This document shows, one piece after another, positions 53,073-63,978 of a stretch of DNA of 64,000 nucleotides. Position numbers and translations under genes: made by a program. Below the pieces are notes generated by a model. The model saw nothing but the letters and a program-made list of their open reading frames with translations. It searched no databases and was not told the DNA's origin. Each line of letters starts with the position of its first letter. The first letter of the stretch is position 1. This stretch comes from Panagrolaimus kolymaensis (taxonomy: Eukaryota > Nematoda > Chromadorea > Rhabditida > Panagrolaimidae): positions 496,001 through 560,000 of the forward strand of contig JAJQJQ010000041.1 in assembly GCA_028622995.1 (NCBI GenBank), in the 5' to 3' direction.

Positions 53073-55661
53073 GCATGGCCCGAGGCTTCAAAGCCACAAA
53101 AATAAAAACCTTTTGATTTTTCCAATTTAATTTGTTGAGTTTGAAACTTTTAATTTATGTTTATTTTTACGCCAGAAATAATACCAAACAATTTTTTTCA
53201 TTTGTAGGCATGGCCCGAGGCTTCAAGGCCACAAAAATAAAAATATATCTTAATTTTGGCATATTCATTTGTTGAGTTTGAAACTTTTAATTTATGTTTA
53301 TTTTTACGGCAGAAATAATACCAAACAATTTTTTTCATTTGTAGGCATGGCCCGAGGCTTCAAGGCCACAAAAATAAAAATATATCTTAATTTTGCCATA
53401 TTCATTTGTTGAGTTTGAAACTTTTAATTTATGTTTATTTTTACGGCAGAAATAATACCAAACAATTTTTTTCATTTGTAGGCATGGCCCGAGGCTTTAA
53501 GGCCACAAAAATAAAAATATATCTTAATTTTGCCATATTCATTTGTTGAGTTTGAAACTTTTAATTTATGTTTATTTTTACGGCAGAAATAATACCAAAC
53601 AATTTTTTTCATTTGTAGGCATGGCCCGAGGCTTCAAGGCCACAAAAATAAAAACCTTTTGATTTTTCCAATTTAATTTGTTGAGTTTGAAACTTTTAAT
53701 TTATGTTTATTTTTACGGCAGAAATAATACCAAACAATTTTTTTCATTTGTAGGCATGCCCCGAGGCTTCAAGGCCACAAAAATAAAAACCTTTTGATTT
53801 TTCCAATTTAATTTGTTGAGTTTGAAACTTTTAATTTATGTTTATTTTTACGGCAGAAATAATACCAAACAATTTTTTTCATTTGTAGGCATGGCCCGAG
53901 GCTTCAAGGCCACAAAAATAAAAACCTTTTGATTTTTCCAATTTAATTTGTTGAGTTTGAAACTTTTAATTTATGTTTATTTTTACGGCAGAAATAATAC
54001 CAAACAATTTTTTTCATTTGTAGGCATGGCCCGAGGCTTCAAGGCCACAAAAATAAAAATATATCTTAATTTTGCCATATTCATTTGTTGAGTTTGAAAC
54101 TTTTAATTTATGTTTATTTTTACGGCAGAAATAATACCAAACAATTTTTTTCATTTGTAGGCATGGCCCGAGGCTTCAAGACCACAAAAATAAAAATATA
54201 TCTTAATTTTGCCATATTCATTTGTTGAGTTTGAAACTTTTAATTTATGTTTATTTTTACGGCAGAAATAATACCAAACAATTTTTTTCATTTGTAGGCA
54301 TGGCCCGAGGCTTCAAGACCACAAAAATAAAAATATATCTTAATTTTGCCCATTTCATTTGTTGAGTTTGAAACTTTTAATTTATGTTTATTTTTACGGC
54401 AGAAATAATACCAAACAATTTTTTTCATTTGTAGGCATGGCCCGAGGCTTCAAGGCCACAAAAATAAAAACCTTTTGATTTTTCCAATTTAATTTGTTGA
54501 GTTTGAAACTTTTAATTTATGTTTATTTTTACGGCAGAAATAATACCAAACAATTAATTTCATTTCTAGGCATGGCCCAAGTCTTCAAGGCCACAAAAAT
54601 AAAAATATATCTTAATTTTGCCATATTCATTTGTTGAGTTTGAAACTTTTAATTTATGTTTATTTTTACGGCAGAAATAATACCAAACAATTTTTTTCAT
54701 TTGTAGGCATGGCCCGAGGCTTCAAGGCCACAAAAATAAAAATATATCTTAATTTTGCCATATTCATTTGTTGAGTTTGAAACTTTTAATTTATGTTTAT
54801 TTTTACGGCAGAAATAATACCAAACAATTTTTTTCATTTGTAGGCATGGCCCGAGGCTTCAAGAACACAAAAATAAAAATATATCTTAATTTTGCCATAT
54901 TCATTTGTTGAGTTTGAAACTTTTAATTTATGTTTATTTTTACGGCAGAAATAATACCAAACAATTTTTTTCATTTGTAGGCATGGCCCGAGGCTTCAAG
55001 AACACAAAAATAAAAATATATCTTAATTTTGCCCATTTCATTTGTTGAGTTTGAAACTTTTAATTTATGTTTATTTTTACTGCAGAAATAATACCAAACA
55101 ATTAATTTCATTTGTAGGCATGGCCCAAGTCTTCAAGGCCACAAAAATAAAAATATATCTTAATTTTGCAATATTCATTTGTTGAGTTTGAAACTTTTAA
55201 TTTATGTTTATTTTTACGCCAGAAATAATACCAAACAATTTTTTTCATTTGTAGGCATGGCCCGAGGCTTCAAGGCCACAAAAATAAAAACCTTTTGATT
55301 TTTCCAATTTAATTTGTTGAGTTTGAAACTTTTAATTTATGTTTATTTTTACGGCAGAAATAATACCAAACAATTTTTTTCATTTGTAGGCATGGCCCGA
55401 GGCTTCAAGGCCACAAAAATAAAAATATATCTTAATTTTGCCATATTCATTTGTTGAGTTTGAAACTTTTAATTTATGTTTATTTTTACGACAGAAATAA
55501 TACCAAACAATTTTTTTCATTTGTAGGCATGGCCCGAGGCTTCAAGGCCACAAAAATAAAAACCTTTTGATTTTTCCAATTTCATTTGTTGAGTTTGAAA
55601 CTTTTAATTTATGTTTATTTTTACGACAGAAATAATACCAAACAATTTTTTTCATTTGTAG
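53073..55661 (+). repeat. Copy 2 of the 2589-bp, 19-monomer tandem duplication
   Basis: Matches copy 1 marker for marker until the tail of its last monomer (Bc at 55527), which has acgacag where copy 1 has acggcag. The array then continues with a different Bc copy carrying the cctaac tail. The near-identity over 2.5 kb makes this the youngest large rearrangement in the window. Confidence 0.94.
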
Positions 55662-58600
55662 GCATGGCCCGAGGCTTCAAGGCCACAAAAATAAAAACCT
55701 TTTGATTTTTCCAATTTCATTTGTTGAGTTTGAAACTTTTAATTTATGTTTATTTTTACGGCAGAAATAATACCTAACAATTCATTTCATTTGTAGGCAT
55801 GGCCCGAGGCTTCAAGGCTATAAAAATAAAAACCTTTTGATTTTTCCAATTTAATTTGTTGAGTTTGAAACTTTTAATTTATGTTTATTTTTACGGCAGA
55901 AATAATACCAAACAATTTTTTTCATTTGTAGGCATGGCCCGAGGCTTCAAGGCCACAAAAATAAAAATATATCTTAATTTTGCCATATTCATTTGTTGAG
56001 TTTGAAACTTTTAATTTATGTTTATTTTTACGACAGAAATAATACCAAACAATTTTTTTCATTTGTAGGCATGGCCCGAGGCTTCAAGGCCACAAAAATA
56101 AAAACCTTTTGATTTTTCCAATTTAATTTGTTGAGTTTGAAACTTTTAATTTATGTTTATTTTTACGGCAGAAATAATACCAAACAATTTTTTTCATTTG
56201 TAGGCATGGCCCGAGGCTTCAAGGCCACAAAAATAAAAATATATCTTAATTTTGCCATATTCATTTGTTGAGTTTGAAACTTTTAATTTATGTTTATTTT
56301 TACGACAGAAATAATACCAAACAATTTTTTTCATTTGTAGGCATGGCCCGAGGCTTTAAGGCCACAAAAATAAAAATATATCTTAATTTTGCAATATTCA
56401 TTTGTTGAGTTTGAAACTTTTAATTTATGTTTATTTTTACGGCAGAAATAATACCTAACAATTCATTTCATTTGTAGGCATGGCCCGAGGCTTCAAGGCC
56501 ATAAAAATAAAAACCTTTTGATTTTTCCAATTTAATTTGTTGAGTTTGAAACTTTTAATTTATGTTTATTTTTACGGCAGAAATAATACCAAACAATTTT
56601 TTTCATTTGTAGGCATGGCCCGAGGCTTCAAGGCCACAAAAATAAAAATATATCTTAATTTTGCCATATTCATTTGTTGAGTTTGAAACTTTTAATTTAT
56701 GTTTATTTTTACGGCAGAAATAATACCAAACAATTTTTTTCATTTGTAGGCATGGCCCGAGGCTTCAAGGCCACTAAAATAAAAATATATCTTAATTTTG
56801 CCATATTCATTTGTTGAGTTTGAAACTTTTAATTTATGTTTATTTTTACTGCAGAAATAATACCAAACAATTAATTTCATTTGTAGGCATGGCCCGAGGC
56901 TTCAAGGCCACAAAAATAAAAATATATCTTAATTTTGCAATATTCATTTGTTGAGTTTGAAACTTTTAATTTATGTTTATTTTTACGGCAGAAATAATAC
57001 CTAACAATTCATTTCATTTGTAGGCATGGCCCGAGGCTTCAAGGCCATAAAAATAAAAACCTTTTGATTTTTCCAATTTAATTTGTTGAGTTTGAAACTT
57101 TTAATTTATGTTTATTTTTATGGCAGAAATAATACCAAACAATTTTTTTCATTTGTAGGCATGGCCCGAGGCTTCAAGGCCACAAAAATAAAAATATATC
57201 TTAATTTTGCCATATTCATTTGTTGAGTTTGAAACTTTTAATTTATGTTTATTTTTACGACAGAAATAATACCAAACAATTTTTTTCATTTGTAGGCATG
57301 GCCCGAGGCTTCAAGGCCACAAAAATAAAAATATATCTTAATTTTGCAATATTCATTTGTTGAGTTTGAAACTTTTAATTTATGTTTATTTTTACGGCAG
57401 AAATAATACCTAACAATTCATTTCATTTGTAGGCATGGCCCGAGGCTTCAAGGCCATAAAAATAAAAACCTTTTGATTTTTCCAATTTAATTTGTTGAGT
57501 TTGAAACTTTTAATTTATGTTTATTTTTACGGCAGAAATAATACCAAACAATTTTTTTCATTTGTAGGCATGGCCCGAGGCTTCAAGGCCACAAAAATAA
57601 AAATATATCTTAATTTTGCCATATTCATTTGTTGAGTTTGAAACTTTTAATTTATGTTTATTTTTACGGCAGAAATAATACCAAACAATTTTTTTCATTT
57701 GTAGGCATGGCCCGAGGCTTCAAGGCCACAAAAATAAAAATATATCTTAATTTTGCCATATTCATTTGTTGAGTTTGAAACTTTTAATTTATGTTTATTT
57801 TTACTGCAGAAATAATACCAAACAATTAATTTCATTTGTAGGCATGGCCCGAGGCTTCAAGGCCACAAAAATAAAAATATATCTTAATTTTGCAATATTC
57901 ATTTGTTGAGTTTGAAACTTTTAATTTATGTTTATTTTTACTGCAGAAATAATACCAAACAATTTTTTTCATTTGTAGGCATGGCCCGAGGCTTCAAGGC
58001 CACAAAAATAAAAATATATCTTAATTTTGCCATATTCATTTGTTGAGTTTGAAACTTTTAATTTATGTTTATTTTTACTGCAGAAATAATACCAAACAAT
58101 TTTTTTCATTTGTAGGCATGGCCCGAGGCTTCAAGGCCACAAAAATAAAAATATATCTTAATTTTGCCATATTCATTTGTTGAGTTTGAAACTTTTAATT
58201 TATGTTTATTTTTACGGCAGAAATAATACCTAACAATTCATTTCATTTGTAGGCATGGCCCGAGGCTTCAAGGCCATAAAAATAAAAACCTTTTGATTTT
58301 TCCAATTTAATTTGTTGAGTTTGAAACTTTTAATTTATGTTTATTTTTACGGCAGAAATAATACCAAACAATTTTTTTCATTTGTAGGCATGGCCCGAGG
58401 CTTCAAGGCCACAAAAATAAAAATATATCTTAATTTTGCCATATTCATTTGTTGAGTTTGAAACTTTTAATTTATGTTTATTTTTACGGCAGAAATAATA
58501 CCAAACAATTTTTTTCATTTGTAGGCATGGCCCGAGGCTTCAAGGCCACAAAAATAAAAATATATCTTAATTTTGCAATATTCATTTGTTGAGTTTGAAA

Positions 58601-59207
58601 CTTTTAATTTATGTTTATTTTTACGGCAGAAATAATACCTAACAATTCATTTCATTTGTAGGCATGGCCCGAGGCTTCAAGGCCATAAAAATAAAAACCT
58701 TTTGATTTTTCCAATTTAATTTGTTGAGTTTGAAACTTTTAATTTATGTTTATTTTTACGGCAGAAATAATACCAAACAATTTTTTTCATTTGTAGGCAT
58801 GGCCCGAGGCTTCAAGGCCACAAAAATAAAAATATATCTTAATTTTGCCATATTCATTTGTTGAGTTTGAAACTTTTAATTTATGTTTATTTTTACGACA
58901 GAAATAATACCAAACAATTTTTTTCATTTGTAGGCATGGCCCGAGGCTTCAAGGCCACAAAAATAAAAATATATCTTAATTTTGCCATATTCATTTGTTG
59001 AGTTTGAAACTTTTAATTTATGTTTATTTTTACGACAGAAATAATACCAAACAATTTTTTTCATTTGTAGGCATGGCCCGAGGCTTCAAGGCCACAAAAA
59101 TAAAAATATATCTTAATTTTGCAATATTCATTTGTTGAGTTTGAAACTTTTAATTTATGTTTATTTTTACGGCAGAAATAATACCTAACAATTCATTTCA
59201 TTTGTAG
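55662..59207 (+). repeat. Irregular B(ata)-A-A based units of 3 to 6 monomers
   Basis: ata-B copies at 55797, 56478, 57024, 57433, 58253, 58662 and 59208 are spaced 681, 546, 409, 820, 409 and 546 bp. Each is preceded by a copy ending cctaacaattcatt. The pairs 56750/56887 and 57705/57842 share actgcag with caattaattt followed by gcaatatt. The A at 56750 has a private ccactaaaat and the B at 57024 a private tatggcag. Confidence 0.87.
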
Positions 59208-60569
59208 GCATGGCCCGAGGCTTCAAGGCCATAAAAATAAAAACCTTTTGATTTTTCCAATTTAATTTGTTGAGTTTGAAACTTTTAATTTATGTTTATT
59301 TTTACGACAGAAATAATACCAAACAATTTTTTTCATTTGTAGGCATGGCCCGAGGCTTCAAGGCCACAAAAATAAAAATATATCTTAATTTTGCCATATT
59401 CATTTGTTGAGTTTGAAACTTTTAATTTATGTTTATTTTTACGACAGAAATAATACCAAACAATTTTTTTCATTTGTAGGCATGGCCCGAGGCTTCAAGG
59501 CCACAAAAATAAAAATATATCTTAATTTTGCCATATTCATTTGTTGAGTTTGAAACTTTTAATTTATGTTTATTTTTACGGCAGAAATAATACCTAACAA
59601 TTCATTTCATTTGTAGGCATGGCCCGAGGCTTCAAGGCCATAAAAATAAAAACCTTTTGATTTTTCCAATTTAATTTGTTGAGTTTGAAACTTTTAATTT
59701 ATGTTTATTTTTACGACAGAAATAATACCAAACAATTTTTTTCATTTGTAGGCATGGCCCGAGGCTTCAAGGCCACAAAAATAAAAATATATCTTAATTT
59801 TGCCATATTCATTTGTTGAGTTTGAAACTTTTAATTTATGTTTATTTTTACGACAGAAATAATACCAAACAATTTTTTTCATTTGTAGGCATGGCCCGAG
59901 GCTTCAAGGCCACAAAAATAAAAATATATCTTAATTTTGCCATATTCATTTGTTGAGTTTGAAACTTTTAATTTATGTTTATTTTTACGGCAGAAATAAT
60001 ACCTAACAATTCATTTCATTTGTAGGCATGGCCCGAGGCTTCAAGGCCATAAAAATAAAAACCTTTTGATTTTTCCAATTTAATTTGTTGAGTTTGAAAC
60101 TTTTAATTTATGTTTATTTTTACGGCAGAAATAATACCTAACAATTCATTTCATTTGTAGGCATGGCCCGAGGCTTCAAGGCCATAAAAATAAAAACCTT
60201 TTGATTTTTCCAATTTAATTTGTTGAGTTTGAAACTTTTAATTTATGTTTATTTTTACGACAGAAATAATACCAAACAATTTTTTTCATTTGTAGGCATG
60301 GCCCGAGGCTTCAAGGCCACAAAAATAAAAATATATCTTAATTTTGCCATATTCATTTGTTGAGTTTGAAACTTTTAATTTATGTTTATTTTTACGACAG
60401 AAATAATACCAAACAATTTTTTTCATTTGTAGGCATGGCCCGAGGCTTCAAGGCCACAAAAATAAAAATATATCTTAATTTTGCCATATTCATTTGTTGA
60501 GTTTGAAACTTTTAATTTATGTTTATTTTTACGGCAGAAATAATACCTAACAATTCATTTCATTTGTAG
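59208..60569 (+). repeat. 409-bp B-A-A trimer, three copies
   Basis: The unit is ata-B with acgacag, A with acgacag, A with the cctaacaattcatt tail. It occupies 59208-59616, 59617-60025 and 60161-60569. An extra ata-B copy with the cctaac tail (60026-60160) sits between the second and third units and looks like a hybrid of a B head and the tail of a unit-final copy. Confidence 0.9.
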
Positions 60570-61796
60570 GCATGGCCCGAGGCTTCAAGGCCATAAAAAT
60601 AAAAACCTTTTGATTTTTCCAATTTAATTTGTTGAGTTTGAAACTTTTAATTTATGTTTATTTTTACGACAGAAATAATACCAAACAATTTTTTTCATTT
60701 GTAGGCATGGCCCGAGGCTTCAAGGCCACAAAAATAAAAATATATCTTAATTTTGCAATATTCATTTGTTGAGTTTGAAACTTTTAATTTATGTTTATTT
60801 TTACGGCAGAAATAATACCTAACAATTCATTTCATTTGTAGGCATGGCCCGAGGCTTCAAGGCCATAAAAATAAAAACCTTTTGATTTTTCCAATTTAAT
60901 TTGTTGAGTTTGAAACTTTTAATTTATGTTTATTTTTACGGCAGAAATAATACCAAACAATTTTTTTCATTTGTAGGCATGGCCCGAGGCTTCAAGGCCA
61001 CAAAAATAAAAATATATCTTAATTTTGCCATATTCATTTGTTGAGTTTGAAACTTTTAATTTATGTTTATTTTTACGGCAGAAATAATACCAAACAATTT
61101 TTTTCATTTGTAGGCATGGCCCGAGGCTTCAAGGCCACAAAAATAAAAATATATCTTAATTTTGCAATATTCATTTGTTGAGTTTGAAACTTTTAATTTA
61201 TGTTTATTTTTACGGCAGAAATAATACCTAACAATTCATTTCATTTGTAGGCATGGCCCGAGGCTTCAAGGCCATAAAAATAAAAACCTTTTGATTTTTC
61301 CAATTTAATTTGTTGAGTTTGAAACTTTTAATTTATGTTTATTTTTACGGCAGAAATAATACCAAACAATTTTTTTCATTTGTAGGCATGGCCCGAGGCT
61401 TCAAGGCCACAAAAATAAAAATATATCTTAATTTTGCCATATTCATTTGTTGAGTTTGAAACTTTTAATTTATGTTTATTTTTACGACAGAAATAATACC
61501 AAACAATTTTTTTCATTTGTAGGCATGGCCCGAGGCTTCAAGGCCACAAAAATAAAAATATATCTTAATTTTGCCATATTCATTTGTTGAGTTTGAAACT
61601 TTTAATTTATGTTTATTTTTACGACAGAAATAATACCAAACAATTTTTTTCATTTGTAGGCATGGCCCGAGGCTTCAAGGCCACAAAAATAAAAATATAT
61701 CTTAATTTTGCCATATTCATTTGTTGAGTTTGAAACTTTTAATTTATGTTTATTTTTACGACAGAAATAATACCAAACAATTTTTTTCATTTGTAG
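60570..61796 (+). repeat. Further ata-B units of 2, 3 and 4 monomers
   Basis: ata-B copies at 60570, 60842 and 61251 head units of two, three and four monomers (272, 409 and 546 bp). The last unit has three A copies with acgacag (61386, 61523 and 61660) and lacks the cctaac tail before the next ata-B. Confidence 0.86.
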
Positions 61797-62612
61797 GCAT
61801 GGCCCGAGGCTTCAAGGCCATAAAAATAAAAACCTTTTGATTTTTCCAATTTAATTTGTTGAGTTTGAAACTTTTAATTTATGTTTATTTTTACGGCAGA
61901 AATAATACCAAACAATTTTTTCATTTGTAGGCATGGCCCGAGGCTTCAAGGCCACAAAAATAAAAATATATCTTAATTTTGCAATATTCATTTGTTGAGT
62001 TTGAAACTTTTAATTTATGTTTATTTTTACGGCAGAAATAATACCTAACAATTTTTTTCATTTGTAGGCATGGCCCGAGGCTTCAAGGCCACAAAAATAA
62101 AAATATATCTTAATTTTGCCATATTCATTTGTTGAGTTTGAAACTTTTAATTTATGTTTATTTTTACGACAGAAATAATACCAAACAATTTTTTTCATTT
62201 GTAGGCATGGCCCGAGGCTTCAAGGCCACAAAAATAAAAATATATCTTAATTTTGCCATATTCATTTGTTGAGTTTGAAACTTTTAATTTATGTTTATTT
62301 TTACGACAGAAATAATACCAAACAATTTTTTTCATTTGTAGGCATGGCCCGAGGCTTCAAGGCCACAAAAATAAAAATATATCTTAATTTTGCCATATTC
62401 ATTTGTTGAGTTTGAAACTTTTAATTTATGTTTATTTTTACGACAGAAATAATACCAAACAATTTTTTTCATTTGTAGGCATGGCCCGAGGCTTCAAGGC
62501 CATAAAAATAAAAACCTTTTGATTTTTCCAATTTAATTTGTTGAGTTTGAAACTTTTAATTTATGTTTATTTTTACGGCAGAAATAATACCAAACAATTT
62601 TTTCATTTGTAG
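61797..62612 (+). repeat. 682-bp five-monomer unit bounded by two 134-bp B copies
   Basis: ata-B copies at 61797 and 62479 both have a T6 tract in place of T7 and are 134 bp. They are 682 bp apart (one short B and four A). The copies before them, 61386-61796 and 62068-62478, are each three A with acgacag, and gcaatatt A copies follow both (61931 and 62613). The shared deletion shows duplication of one ancestral short copy. Confidence 0.89.
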
Positions 62613-63978
62613 GCATGGCCCGAGGCTTCAAGGCCACAAAAATAAAAATATATCTTAATTTTGCAATATTCATTTGTTGAGTTTGAAACTTTTAATTTAT
62701 GTTTATTTTTACGGCAGAAATAATACCTAACAATTCATTTCATTTGTAGGCATGGCCCGAGGCTTCAAGGCCATAAAAATAAAAATTTTTTGATTTTTCC
62801 AATTTAATTTGTTGAGTTTGAAACTTTTAATTTATGTTTATTTTTACGGCAGAAATAATACCAAACAATTTTTTTCATTTGTAGGCATGGCCCGAGGCTT
62901 CAAGGCCACAAAAATAAAAATATATCTTAATTTTGCCATATTCATTTGTTGAGTTTGAAACTTTTAATTTATGTTTATTTTTACGGCAGAAATAATACCA
63001 AACAATTTTTTTCATTTGTAGGCATGGCCCGAGGCTTCAAGGCCACAAAAATAAAAATATATCTTAATTTTGCAATATTCATTTGTTGAGTTTGAAACTT
63101 TTAATTTATGTTTATTTTTACGGCAGAAATAATACCTAACAATTCATTTCATTTGTAGGCATGGCCCGAGGCTTCAAGGCCATAAAAATAAAAACCTTTT
63201 GATTTTTCCAATTTAATTTGTTGAGTTTGAAACTTTTAATTTATGTTTATTTTTACGGCAGAAATAATACCAAACAATTTTTTTCATTTGTAGGCATGGC
63301 CCGAGGCTTCAAGGCCACAAAAATAAAAATATATCTTAATTTTGCCATATTCATTTGTTGAGTTTGAAACTTTTAATTTATGTTTATTTTTACGACAGAA
63401 ATAATACCAAACAATTTTTTTCATTTGTAGGCATGGCCCGAGGCTTCAAGGCCACAAAAATAAAAATATATCTTAATTTTGCCATATTCATTTGTTGAGT
63501 TTGAAACTTTTAATTTATGTTTATTTTTACGGCAGAAATAATACCTAACAATTCATTTCATTTGTAGGCATGGCCCGAGGCTTCAAGGCCACAAAAATAA
63601 AAATATATCTTAATTTTGCCATATTCATTTGTTGAGTTTGAAACTTTTAATTTATGTTTATTTTTACGGCAGAAATAATACCAAACAATTTTTTTCATTT
63701 GTAGGCATGGCCCGAGGCTTCAAGGCCACAAAAATAAAAATATATCTTAATTTTGCCATATTCATTTGTTGAGTTTGAAACTTTTAATTTATGTTTATTT
63801 TTACTGCAGAAATAATACCAAACAATTAATTTCATTTGTAGGCATGGCCCAAGTCTTCAAGGCCACAAAAATAAAAATATATCTTAATTTTGCCATATTC
63901 ATTTGTTGAGTTTGAAACTTTTAATTTATGTTTATTTTTACGGCAGAAATAATACCAAACAATTTTTTTCATTTGTAG
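62613..63978 (+). repeat. Right-end monomers with ata-B units and a terminal actgcag/cccaagtc pair
   Basis: Ten complete monomers. ata-B copies lie at 62750 (with a private aaattttttgat) and 63159. The A copy at 63705 has actgcag with caattaattt and is followed by a copy with the head cccaagtc (63842). The same pairing is seen at 275/412, 52392/52529 and 54981/55118. Confidence 0.87.
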
